The position numbers and the translations under genes are program-made. A model generated the notes under the pieces. It was given only the letters and a program-made list of their open reading frames with translations. It did not search any database and had not been told where the DNA came from. A stretch of 40,496 nt of DNA from Bacteroidaceae bacterium (lineage in GTDB: Bacteria; Bacteroidota; Bacteroidia; Bacteroidales; Bacteroidaceae), in contig JAFQUE010000087.1 in assembly GCA_017408685.1 (NCBI GenBank), positions 1-40,496 on the forward strand, in the 5' to 3' direction. Below are positions 8,955 through 16,376 of this stretch, piece after piece; the first letter of the stretch is position 1, and each line of letters opens with the position of its first letter.

Positions 8955-10410
8955 CATATTGGGCAAGATAGACTGGTGGACTGTACTGCTGTTCGCATGC
9001 CTTGCAATAATGGGATGGCTTGCCATCTGCGGTTCAATTTACAGTTACGTGGAGACTGATTACCTGGAATTCCTTAACCCGTCGGAAAGGACCGGGAAAC
9101 AGGCAATGTGGATGGGAGTATCGGTCATTGCGGGTGCGGTACTCCTATGTATAAAGAAGCACACATACCTTAACCTCTCGTGGATAATATACATTGCCAC
9201 CATGCTGTTGGGTATAGTCACAATATTCATTGCCAAGGACACCAAGGGTTCGTTCTCGTGGATTGCCATAGGCTCGTTCAAGATACAGCCTGCAGAGTTC
9301 ATGAAGTTCGCCACAGCCCTGACACTTGCCGCATTCATGAACCGCCGGAGTTTCAACATAAACAACAACATAGACCTTGCGAAGTGCATTGGGATAATCC
9401 TGTTGCCGATGATAATTATCATTTGCCAGAAAGAGACCGGTAGCGCGCTGGTATACCTGGCGCTGTTCCTGGCACTCTACCGGGAGGGTATGACAGGACT
9501 GTTCCTGCTCATGGGAGTGAGCGCCGTGGTGTATTTCGTAGTTGGTATAAAATTCGGGAACGAGTTCTTCGAAGCACTGCCTGTTGCAATAGGACCTTAT
9601 GCCGTGACTGTGCTGATACAGGCATTTTCCATTGCCATGGTCAAATTCTGGTGCAAGCACAACAGGACTTTCCTGATTATGCTTACCGTTAACCTTGCTG
9701 TAACATTGGCAACCTACTGGACTGCAATATACCTCATTGAGTTCAACATAATGACCGTGCAGTATCTGCTGCTGGCATTCGACATCATATACCTTATTAT
9801 AAGGATAAGATTGGGAAATGAGTCAAAGAACCTGTGGATAGCACTCTACATCATAGGTTCGTTGGTGTTCTACCACTCTTCGAACTATGTAATGCATGAA
9901 GTACTGAAACCGCACCAGAGAGTGCGCATAGAGGTACTGTTGGGATTGAAAGAAGACCTTGCCGGCGCAGGCTACAACGTACACCAGTCAATGATTGCAA
10001 TAGGTTCAGGCGGACTCACCGGCAAAGGGTTCCTTAACGGAACGCAGACAAAACTCGATTATGTACCCGAGCAGGATACCGATTTTATTTTCTGCACGAT
10101 AGGCGAGGAACAAGGGTTCATGGGAGCCACATTCGTAATGACGGTATTCATCATTTTCATCCTCAGACTCATGGCGCTTGCCGAGCGGCAGGACGACCGC
10201 TTCGGGAGGGTATTCGGCTACTCCTTGGCGTCAATATTCTTCTTCCATTTTGCCATAAATATAGGTATGGTGCTCGGAATAACACCGGTGATTGGTATAC
10301 CGTTGCCATTCTTCAGTTACGGCGGTTCCTCGTTCCTGGGATTCTCAATCCTGCTGTTCACATTCCTGAGGATTGACGCTGACCGTGACCGGTCGAAGAG
10401 CAGAGCCTGA
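8935..10410 (+). CDS. rodA: SEDS peptidoglycan polymerase RodA
   Basis: A 491-residue polytopic membrane protein of the SEDS family, which polymerises lipid II into glycan strands with PBP2. Diagnostic features are ATALTLAAFMNRR, the QKETGSALVYLALF segment, GKGFLNGTQTKLDYVPEQ in the large extracytoplasmic loop, DFIFCTIGEEQGF and the C-terminal signature PLPFFSYGGSS. It is longer than E. coli RodA (370 residues) because of an extra membrane region around residues 215-310, as far as I know common in Bacteroidota. The start overlaps mrdA by 20 nt. Its last 17 codons and stop are overlapped on the other strand by the 3' end of gldH. Confidence 0.96.
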   Translation: MEQRNGNILGKIDWWTVLLFACLAIMGWLAICGSIYSYVETDYLEFLNPSERTGKQAMWMGVSVIAGAVLLCIKKHTYLNLSWIIYIATMLLGIVTIFIAKDTKGSFSWIAIGSFKIQPAEFMKFATALTLAAFMNRRSFNINNNIDLAKCIGIILLPMIIIICQKETGSALVYLALFLALYREGMTGLFLLMGVSAVVYFVVGIKFGNEFFEALPVAIGPYAVTVLIQAFSIAMVKFWCKHNRTFLIMLTVNLAVTLATYWTAIYLIEFNIMTVQYLLLAFDIIYLIIRIRLGNESKNLWIALYIIGSLVFYHSSNYVMHEVLKPHQRVRIEVLLGLKEDLAGAGYNVHQSMIAIGSGGLTGKGFLNGTQTKLDYVPEQDTDFIFCTIGEEQGFMGATFVMTVFIIFILRLMALAERQDDRFGRVFGYSLASIFFFHFAINIGMVLGITPVIGIPLPFFSYGGSSFLGFSILLFTFLRIDADRDRSKSRA

Positions 10411-10864
10411 GTCCCACATCATATACACCGCATATTACACAGGAATCCATAATGTGCGACACGCGCATGAGAAGCGTATCGCAATTGCCGGAGACGACAG
10501 TTACAGGAGTGCTGCCGGCCTGGTAGAGCATGCCGGCTGTTGCCCCCTCACGGTTCCCCTTGTTATCGTAGAGCGCGCAACAGAGCGTGTCCTCTGCAAA
10601 AAGAGAGTCCCCGGTTGCAGAAAGAATTTCTACACGGGTCACAAGATTCTTGAAAGGATAGGAGGCACCGACGCGCACCTCAAGGAAAAGACTATACTCT
10701 CCTGTCAAAGGTTCATGAGTGCGGTCGAAAAGGAATGCAATCGTGTCGTTCCTGCTCCAACCACTGCTTTCCACACTGCGGAACTCATGGAAACGTGTCC
10801 TGCTGCACGATACAAACAGCAGGACACCAAACAGTACAAGCAATTTACTCGCCCTTCGGAGCAT
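10358..10864 (-). CDS. gldH: GldH family lipoprotein
   Basis: A 168-residue lipoprotein when started at the ATG at 10862-10864; a longer frame exists upstream but overlaps ricT heavily and lacks a signal before the lipobox. The N-terminus is MLRRASKLLVLFGVLLFVSC, with lipidated Cys20. The middle (GEYSLFLEVRVGASYPFKNL, then EDTLCCALYDNKG and GVYDVGLRL at the end) matches the GldH family. GldH is needed for gliding in Flavobacterium, but the family is widespread in non-gliding Bacteroidales, where its role is unclear. The start overlaps ricT by 20 nt. The final 14 or so residues, after the conserved DVGLRL, are encoded antisense to the rodA 3' end and look like a non-conserved tail. Confidence 0.88.
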   Translation of the reverse strand: MLRRASKLLVLFGVLLFVSCSRTRFHEFRSVESSGWSRNDTIAFLFDRTHEPLTGEYSLFLEVRVGASYPFKNLVTRVEILSATGDSLFAEDTLCCALYDNKGNREGATAGMLYQAGSTPVTVVSGNCDTLLMRVSHIMDSCVICGVYDVGLRLCSSTGHGQRQSSGM

Positions 10865-12014
10865 TGTTCTTCTCACCTTTATCCCTCCTGCCACTGTTTC
10901 TCCTCTGTTCGGGACGGTTCTGACCTCCTTTGCGGCGTTTCTTCCCGCCACGTGAAGCATTATCGAAGCGGTCGATGTTCTCCTGCTCAAGAAGGTCGGC
11001 CGTACGTTTTGGTTCCTGAACTCCACCGGTCTGCAGAGCCTCGGGGCGCTCACCGCGCTTGTTCATCTCAATGACAGCAAACGCACGGCGTCCCGTAATT
11101 GTCACAAGGTTTGCCGGGATATGCTTGTCGGTAGAGTATGTCACTTCGCCACGCATTATATCACACTTGAAGAAATAGTATGTGCCATCCTTCGTTTCAA
11201 GTTCTACATCACGTGGAGGCAGATTGCGCGAAGCCTCTACATAGGCGTCGACTTCATAGTTGAGACAGCACTTCAGTTTTGCGCACTGACCCGCCAATTT
11301 CTGAGGATTGAGGGATATATCCTGAAAACGCGCCGCAGAAGTCGACACCGACACAAAGTTGGTAGTGAATGTTGCGCAGCACAATCCACGACCACAAGGA
11401 CCAATTCCACCAATGCGGCCGGCCTCCTGACGTGCGCCAATCTGTTTCATCTCAATCTTTATCTTGAACACATCGGCAAGCACCTTAATGAGTTGACGAA
11501 AATCGACACGGTTATCGGCAATGTAATAGAAGATAGCCTTTTGACCGTCGCCCTGATACTCGACATCACCTATCTTCATATCAAGGTCAAGGTCCTTGGC
11601 TATCTGGCGCGAACGTATCATGGTATCATGTTCACGAGCCTTTGCCTCCTCGAATTTCTCCATATCCACCGGACGCGCCTTGCGGTAAATGCGCTTGAAC
11701 TCGCTCTCCGGCGTAAGACGTGTCTTCTTCAGTTGCAGCAGCACCAGGCGCCCGGTCATTGTCACTTTGCCGATATCATGCCCCGGAGTAGCCTCGACGG
11801 CAACAATGTCACCTTTCTGTAAAGGTATATTGTTACTGTTCCGGTAGTATCCCTTGCGGGTATTCTTGAACTGCACTTCGACAATGTCGGTATACTCCTC
11901 GTTGCCCGGCACACATGCGAGCCAGTCGAAGGTATTGAGCGGAGCGTCCATCTTGCCACACCCCTTGCAGCAAATACCGGCACAACCGTTGTTTTCCTTA
12001 TATCTTTTCTCCAT
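10845..12014 (-). CDS. ricT: PSP1-domain protein, RicT/YaaT homologue
   Basis: A 389-residue cytosolic protein. The PSP1 C-terminal domain is clear: GRIGGIGPCGRGLCCATF, then AGQCAKLKCCLNYE, a cysteine-rich set which in Bacillus RicT takes part in Fe-S cluster binding within the RicA-RicF-RicT (Y-complex) that affects RNase Y processing. The N-terminal CAGICCKGCGK adds further cysteines. The C-terminus after about residue 330 is a low-complexity basic tail rich in Arg, Gly, Lys and Asn (RGGKKRRKGGQNRPEQRR), suggesting RNA contact. RicA and RicF partners are not in this window, so the role in this group is inferred only. It lies 48 nt downstream of holB. Confidence 0.92.
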   Translation of the reverse strand: MEKRYKENNGCAGICCKGCGKMDAPLNTFDWLACVPGNEEYTDIVEVQFKNTRKGYYRNSNNIPLQKGDIVAVEATPGHDIGKVTMTGRLVLLQLKKTRLTPESEFKRIYRKARPVDMEKFEEAKAREHDTMIRSRQIAKDLDLDMKIGDVEYQGDGQKAIFYYIADNRVDFRQLIKVLADVFKIKIEMKQIGARQEAGRIGGIGPCGRGLCCATFTTNFVSVSTSAARFQDISLNPQKLAGQCAKLKCCLNYEVDAYVEASRNLPPRDVELETKDGTYYFFKCDIMRGEVTYSTDKHIPANLVTITGRRAFAVIEMNKRGERPEALQTGGVQEPKRTADLLEQENIDRFDNASRGGKKRRKGGQNRPEQRRNSGRRDKGEKNNAPKGE

Positions 12015-12062
12015 TATTCAGTAACTGTTTAAATTCCTAAAATATATTTTTATAGAAACCGC

Positions 12063-13196
12063 CTATCTGTTCTTTATCCAGACAATCATTCTCAACGACA
12101 TGTCGAAAAAGACCATTTTCGCATTCACATTCTGTTCAATGTGTCTCTGCGCCTCAGACAGTTCCTCCATAATACCGAAGATGTTGCGCTCATTCACGAA
12201 AGGAGAGAAACGCACCGAGAAGTTTCGCTCGGCCTGCGACATATAGTTCATCTCATTCTCCTTGAAGTTCATTATGAAGTTCTCGCGAATCATGCGCTGG
12301 CAATATTCAAGCAGGCGCTTCTGGCGCTCACGGCCAAGTGCTGCAACCTGTTCGCTCCAGACCTTCATCTCGCGTATGTTGCGGGCATAGGCAATGCGCA
12401 TGAGTTGCATGAACAGTTCAAGGTAAAGCGCCTTGTCGTCGCTCAGCGATATAAGTTCCTCGGCCTGCTCCCAGTTGCCGGCACTCTGCTGGGCAATCAT
12501 CTTGGCGTCTTCGAATGAAAGTCCCAGACGCGATTGCAGGGCATTTTCCATATCCTCCTGGGCTATACGCGGAACTTCGACACGCTGCGTGCGGCTCTGT
12601 ATCGTGGTTATTATCTTATCCGGTTCTTCCGACACAAGCAGGAAGAGCGTATCCTTGGGCGGTTCCTCAATTATCTTGAGCAGTTTATTGGAACCCACCT
12701 CCTTCATTTTCTCGGGCAGCCATATTATAACCACCTTCCAACCGCCTTCGCGCGACTGCATTGAGAGTTTATGAAGAATCTCGCTGCTCTCGCGCTCATA
12801 TATCATCGGTTGCTGGTTATCGAGATTGAGTTTTGCAAGCCAGTCATCGTAACTGAAATATGCGCCCTTTGACAGCATTTCACGCCACTCGGCAATATAA
12901 TCATCACTGACAGGGTTATCACTACCGCTCTTTTTCTTCTTTACCGGGAATACAAAATGCAGGTCACTGTGTATGAACTTGCCGAGTTTCACACATGCCG
13001 GACATACCCCGCATGCGTCACCGTTACCCTTGCCGCATAGCAGATAATTGGCAAGCGCTATTGCAATGGCAAGTTTACCGTTCCCTCGCGGACCGGTAAT
13101 GAGCAGCGCATGGGCCAGGCGGTTGTCATCGACACTGCGACGCAACTGCTCTATCACACCCCTCTGCCCTATTATGTCTTTGAAAAAAATGCTCAT
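12063..13196 (-). CDS. holB: DNA polymerase III clamp-loader subunit delta'
   Basis: A 377-residue AAA+ protein of the clamp loader, which opens the sliding clamp at the replication fork. The N-terminus FFKDIIGQRGVIEQLRRS is typical; GPRGNGKL at 35-42 is a P-loop-like sequence, and Cys54, Cys62, Cys65 and Cys68 form the zinc module found in delta'/gamma proteins. KLLKIIEEPPKDTLFLLVS is the conserved sensor-region segment. E. coli delta' lacks a working P-loop, whereas this copy keeps the GxxGxGK pattern. The start codon shares one nucleotide with the metF stop (TGATG), so the two are translationally coupled. Confidence 0.95.
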   Translation of the reverse strand: MSIFFKDIIGQRGVIEQLRRSVDDNRLAHALLITGPRGNGKLAIAIALANYLLCGKGNGDACGVCPACVKLGKFIHSDLHFVFPVKKKKSGSDNPVSDDYIAEWREMLSKGAYFSYDDWLAKLNLDNQQPMIYERESSEILHKLSMQSREGGWKVVIIWLPEKMKEVGSNKLLKIIEEPPKDTLFLLVSEEPDKIITTIQSRTQRVEVPRIAQEDMENALQSRLGLSFEDAKMIAQQSAGNWEQAEELISLSDDKALYLELFMQLMRIAYARNIREMKVWSEQVAALGRERQKRLLEYCQRMIRENFIMNFKENEMNYMSQAERNFSVRFSPFVNERNIFGIMEELSEAQRHIEQNVNAKMVFFDMSLRMIVWIKNR

Positions 13197-14149
13197 CAGT
13201 ATATGGCCTTTGCAATATCATAAACACTGTCGAAAGCATTGAGCGTGTAGAAGTGAATGCTGGGCACACCGTGCTTCATGAGTTCACGGCATTGGTTTAT
13301 ACCCCACTCGCGCCCCACCTGTGCCACAGCTGCATCGTCCTTGCAATGTTCTATTTCGGCAACAAGTTCGCCCGGCAAATCGACACGGAAAGTCTTCGGC
13401 AACACGTTCAACTGCGAAAGACGATGTATGGGTTTTATTCCCGGAATAATGGGAATTGTAATCCCTGCCGCACGTGCACGCTCCACAAAATCGAAATATT
13501 TGCGGTTATCGAAGAACATCTGCGTAACTGCATACGCAGCACCCGCGTCGGCCTTCTGCTTGAGCACAGCAAGGTCACTCTCCATGTTGGGTGCCTCCTC
13601 ATGCTTTTCGGGGTAGCATGCCACACCGAAAGAGAACGGCACACCACGCTCCTTCATCTGCGAGCCGTCGGCAAAGAACCCCTCGTTGAAACGGTTCACC
13701 TGAAACACAAGGTCAATGGCGTGAAGATTGCCTTTCTTTGCAGGCGCTGTGTTCGCGTCGCCCTTACACTTGTCGCCACGCAACACAAGGATATCGTTTA
13801 TTCCCGAGAGTTGCAGGTCTATAAGAGCGTACTCCGTATCTTCAAGCGTATAACCGTCACACAGTATATGCGGTACCACCGGCACGTTATAGCGATGATG
13901 AATGGCAGTTGCCACGGCCACAGTCCCCGGACGGCGGCGTATGCTGCTCAATTTAAATGTTCCGTTGCCCAGATTTTGGTACACAGGTTCACTGTGATGG
14001 GTTGTTATATTTATATACCCGGGATTGAACTCCATCAGGCGGTCGATGTTACCGAACAACCTGCCGGTTCCTGTACCCTTGAGCGGCGGCAGCACCTCGA
14101 ACGAGAAGGCAGTCTTTGAAGATGAGTTTATATAGTCTATTACACGCAT
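13196..14149 (-). CDS. metF: 5,10-methylenetetrahydrofolate reductase
   Basis: A 317-residue FAD-dependent TIM-barrel enzyme that makes 5-methyl-THF for methionine synthesis. Recognisable segments are SFEVLPPLKGTG (the Glu in FEVLPP corresponds to the catalytic Glu of the family's FExxPP motif), ITTHHSE, VPHILCDGYT (His-containing folate/FAD site), ILVLRGDK and AVTQMFFDN. The length is normal. It is the first gene of the leftward metF-holB-ricT-gldH unit. A good -7 box (TATTTTTG) lies 28 nt upstream, right after the terminator of the preceding PepSY operon. Confidence 0.97.
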   Translation of the reverse strand: MRVIDYINSSSKTAFSFEVLPPLKGTGTGRLFGNIDRLMEFNPGYINITTHHSEPVYQNLGNGTFKLSSIRRRPGTVAVATAIHHRYNVPVVPHILCDGYTLEDTEYALIDLQLSGINDILVLRGDKCKGDANTAPAKKGNLHAIDLVFQVNRFNEGFFADGSQMKERGVPFSFGVACYPEKHEEAPNMESDLAVLKQKADAGAAYAVTQMFFDNRKYFDFVERARAAGITIPIIPGIKPIHRLSQLNVLPKTFRVDLPGELVAEIEHCKDDAAVAQVGREWGINQCRELMKHGVPSIHFYTLNAFDSVYDIAKAIY

Positions 14150-14176
14150 TTAATGTTTCCAATTTTCCTTAAGATA

Positions 14177-14184
14177 CAAAAATA
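14177..14184 (-). promoter_or_regulatory. Candidate metF -7 box
   Basis: On the minus strand TATTTTTG fits TAnnTTTG exactly and lies 28 nt ahead of the metF ATG. The TTTG/TTG element expected 19-21 bp upstream is not visible because the U-run of the adjacent terminator occupies that position, so the assignment rests on the -7 box alone. Confidence 0.45.
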
Positions 14185-14192
14185 TAAAAAAA

Positions 14193-14230
14193 ACTTTGTT
14201 TTTCAGCCTGTTCGGGCAGAAAAACAAAGT
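14193..14230 (-). terminator. Intrinsic terminator of the PepSY operon
   Basis: A perfect 12-bp stem (ACTTTGTTTTTC with GAAAAACAAAGT) encloses a 14-nt loop that can itself pair GCC/GGC. Read on the minus strand it is followed by a run of T, so it ends the two-gene PepSY transcript coming from 15205 and insulates metF. Confidence 0.85.
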
Positions 14231-14286
14231 AAAAGCAAACAGTTTGCAGAAAAAGGGACTCTACAGGTTCCGCAACAATCCCTTTT

Positions 14287-14721
14287 TCAATTCAGTATTT
14301 CTCCTTCCGGAGTGACGTTCACTACAAATTCAGTTTCATCACCACGGTCAAGTTCAATGGAATAGTAACTTATTGTCTCGCGCTCAATGAAATCAATACT
14401 GTCAACCCTGTAACCGTGATAAGCCTCGGCTATGGCCGAATATACCGGTTGCGGCAACTCGGTCCCGCTTACATCCCATGAGGTATACACCCACCTGCTC
14501 TGCGAATCGAAATATACATCCTTGACCTTGCCGTCGTGTAATATTTCAATCTCAAGAAGACCATTCTTCTCATACTCCGAAGCACGCAGAGTTGCTCCCG
14601 GATATCTACGCTCGATAAACTCCATGACAGCATTGTTGGGGGCGGTTTTCACACTGTCGTCCTCGTCACAGGCGACGAGGACGGGAAGTGACAGCATTAT
14701 CAACAGAACAAGTTTCTTCAT
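14287..14721 (-). CDS. PepSY-like (BLIP-fold) lipoprotein
   Basis: A 144-residue exported protein. The signal peptide MKKLVLLIMLSLPVLVAC ends in a lipobox with Cys18. It is followed at once by DEDD, an acidic run resembling the lipoprotein export signal that sends lipoproteins to the outer face of the outer membrane in Bacteroidota. The mature part has two related units of about 55 residues, each with a helix then a strand pair (NAVMEFIERRYPGATL and PQPVYSAIAEAYHGYRV begin them), as in the PepSY-like/DUF2874 family of inhibitor-like folds. Ligand unknown. It follows a paralogous gene by 43 nt and precedes a strong terminator. Confidence 0.82.
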   Translation of the reverse strand: MKKLVLLIMLSLPVLVACDEDDSVKTAPNNAVMEFIERRYPGATLRASEYEKNGLLEIEILHDGKVKDVYFDSQSRWVYTSWDVSGTELPQPVYSAIAEAYHGYRVDSIDFIERETISYYSIELDRGDETEFVVNVTPEGEILN

Positions 14722-14722
14722 C

Positions 14723-14758
14723 AGTTGTATAGTATATTATTGGAAGTTGTAAAGTATA
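14723..14758. repeat. 14-bp direct repeats with 22-bp period between the PepSY genes
   Basis: AGTTGTATAGTATA (14723-14736) and AGTTGTAAAGTATA (14745-14758) differ at one base and start 22 bp apart, two helical turns. They fill nearly all of the 43-nt spacer upstream of the second PepSY gene. The geometry is like that bound by dimeric regulators such as the LytTR type, but could instead affect mRNA processing. Confidence 0.5.
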
Positions 14759-14764
14759 GTTTTC

Positions 14765-15205
14765 TTAATCGTCGATATCCACAATCCTGAAGTCATTGTT
14801 GAATTTAAGTTCAAGCCTGTTCGAGAGTTTCACTTCATACCCCCTGCTGTCACGCTCAATCTTCAGAACCTTTTCGGCAGAATAGTTTTCTGCAATGTAC
14901 TTCTTTATTGGAGCAGGGACGATGGCTGAAGGAACCTCACCGTAACGGCAATCGACCTCTTTCCATGCACCTTTGTTGGTAAACTCAAGTTTAGTACCAT
15001 CGGCAAGCACAACCTCATAGGAACGCTCCAGGAAATCAGTTTCATGCTTTGCATAGGAAATTTTGACGCCGGCAAAATTATCGTTGATGAAACTCTGCGC
15101 CTGAGCCGGCAACTGGTTCTTGTTTATAACCTTATCGCCACCACCGAAGGCCAATACTGCACTGAAGGAAAATACCACTGCTAACAGAACAAAAATCTTT
15201 TTCAT
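14765..15205 (-). CDS. Exported PepSY-like (BLIP-fold) protein
   Basis: A 146-residue protein with a cleavable signal peptide (MKKIFVLLAVVFSFSAVLAF, likely cut after the Ala at position 19) and no lipobox, so it is probably periplasmic. The mature chain has two PepSY-like units: LPAQAQSFINDNFAGVKISY with YEVVLADGTKLEF, then VPAPIKKYIAENYSAEKVL with YEVKLSNRLELKF. Proteins of this type (PF11396-like) are common next to two-component systems in Bacteroidota and are thought to bind or inhibit periplasmic partners; the function is not established. It is the first gene of the unit and has a candidate response-regulator operator upstream. Confidence 0.83.
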   Translation of the reverse strand: MKKIFVLLAVVFSFSAVLAFGGGDKVINKNQLPAQAQSFINDNFAGVKISYAKHETDFLERSYEVVLADGTKLEFTNKGAWKEVDCRYGEVPSAIVPAPIKKYIAENYSAEKVLKIERDSRGYEVKLSNRLELKFNNDFRIVDIDD

Positions 15206-15304
15206 AATACTTAGTTGTTTTTTGATTAGTTATTTAACACACATTTCTCTATTTTTGTTTTAACAAAGTGCTTATTTCATTACTCTTCCGCACTTGTTAC
15301 ACTG

Positions 15305-15339
15305 CAAAGGTTATACATGATTCTGAAATGAATCTGAAA
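15305..15339 (-). promoter_or_regulatory. PepSY operon promoter with TTTCAG tandem operator
   Basis: Read on the minus strand, TTTCAG occurs twice (15339-15334 and 15328-15323) with an exact 11-bp period, each within ATTTCAGA. Ten bp after the second copy is AACCTTTG (15312-15305), one base off the TAnnTTTG -7 box. No -33 TTTG is present, which suits an activator-dependent promoter. The same layout occurs before the response-regulator gene at 19857-19891. Confidence 0.65.
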
Positions 15340-15359
15340 TTTTATTCTATTTTCAAAAA

Positions 15360-15396
15360 AAATGTGGATGCCCAAAATATTTAGGCATCCACATTT
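15360..15396 (-). terminator. Intrinsic terminator of the PAP2 gene
   Basis: A perfect 13-bp stem (AAATGTGGATGCC with GGCATCCACATTT) encloses an 11-nt loop. On the minus strand it is followed by eight T residues. It lies 21 nt after the stop of the PAP2 gene and just upstream of the PepSY operator. Confidence 0.88.
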
Positions 15397-15416
15397 ATAG
15401 ACGTTCTGAGAAACAA

Positions 15417-16376
15417 TCAGCAATCCTCTTTAAAGAACCTCCCGTAAAGCCAAGCAGCAATATAGTAAACCACAACACCTGTAACAAGACCGGCAATGGC
15501 GTCAATCAGATAATGCGCCTTAATGTAGACAGTGGCACAACAGAGCAGCACAAAAACAGGGAACAGGATTGCTGCCAGACGCTTGCTTGTCTTGAAAGAG
15601 AGAATCAACAGAACAACCGAGACGCCGATATGCGAACTCGGAAAAGCCGCAGTCGGGCGCTCCCCGGCACTCTGCGCCAGACCCACAAGATTTGTAAACA
15701 GAGCCCCTTTACCCTCCTGGGCAAAAGTTATTTCGGGGTTCAAATTGAAGTAGTCTCCTATTTCGGGGTACAGCCCCGCTGCAGCCAGTTCTTCGCCAAT
15801 GACAGGGAAATAGAACTGCGGACCAGAAACGGGCAGGAATATATACACCGTATAATAGAGGAAGAACGACGCCATTATTATGAATGTCACGCGGTCGACC
15901 TCCTTTGGACGACGGAAAAAGCAGAAGAACGACACTGTGGCAATCATAGGATAGTATAACCAGTAACCCATATTGAACAGTTCGCGCCACACAATACTGC
16001 TGCACACCTGCTCGAACAGCAATGCAGGCTGACAGCCGAATATATCAAACTCCAGCGTTGCAAACCAATGGTCAAGATTAGGGAATATCCTGTTGAACTC
16101 AAAAGTGTCGGGGTACCAGTAGTTCAGCAGGAACATCTGCGACACCATCCTCACGAGGCGTATAGCCTTTGAAGGGTACAGGGTGTACATATAAATTACA
16201 GCAAAGGTCCCAACCAAAATAACGAAACGCCCCATGAGCATTCCTTGAGGGTCATTCAACCTGTCAAAGAATATTATTATGAGCAGTGTTGTCAACAGAT
16301 TGTAGAGAATGTTCAGTTTCTCCACAGCAAGAAACTTCACCTCAAGTTCCTCGCGTTTGAATAAGTCTATAGCCAT
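15417..16376 (-). CDS. PAP2/AUR1-like integral membrane phosphotransferase or phosphatase
   Basis: A 319-residue polytopic membrane protein with about six to eight hydrophobic segments. The PAP2 catalytic motifs are AFPSSHIG (about residues 243-250, with the active-site His) and KAHYLIDAIAG (about 284-294, His and Asp). The layout resembles AUR1/inositol-phosphotransferase-like PAP2 proteins more than soluble acid phosphatases. Possible roles are undecaprenyl-pyrophosphate or phosphatidate phosphatase, or head-group transfer to ceramide; the sequence does not decide. Its start overlaps the upstream dehydrogenase by 10 nt, so the two are co-translated and may act on the same lipid. It ends at a strong terminator. 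Confidence 0.83.
   Translation of the reverse strand: MAIDLFKREELEVKFLAVEKLNILYNLLTTLLIIIFFDRLNDPQGMLMGRFVILVGTFAVIYMYTLYPSKAIRLVRMVSQMFLLNYWYPDTFEFNRIFPNLDHWFATLEFDIFGCQPALLFEQVCSSIVWRELFNMGYWLYYPMIATVSFFCFFRRPKEVDRVTFIIMASFFLYYTVYIFLPVSGPQFYFPVIGEELAAAGLYPEIGDYFNLNPEITFAQEGKGALFTNLVGLAQSAGERPTAAFPSSHIGVSVVLLILSFKTSKRLAAILFPVFVLLCCATVYIKAHYLIDAIAGLVTGVVVYYIAAWLYGRFFKEDC

Noticed and set aside
10865-11053. N-terminal extension of GldH (63 codons)
   Set aside because: It would overlap ricT almost completely and would put a long basic stretch before the lipoprotein signal peptide, which must be at the N-terminus.
13253-14119. 288-codon frame antisense to metF
   Set aside because: It lies fully inside metF, which has clear motifs and normal length; the His- and Cys-rich antisense product is typical of a shadow frame.
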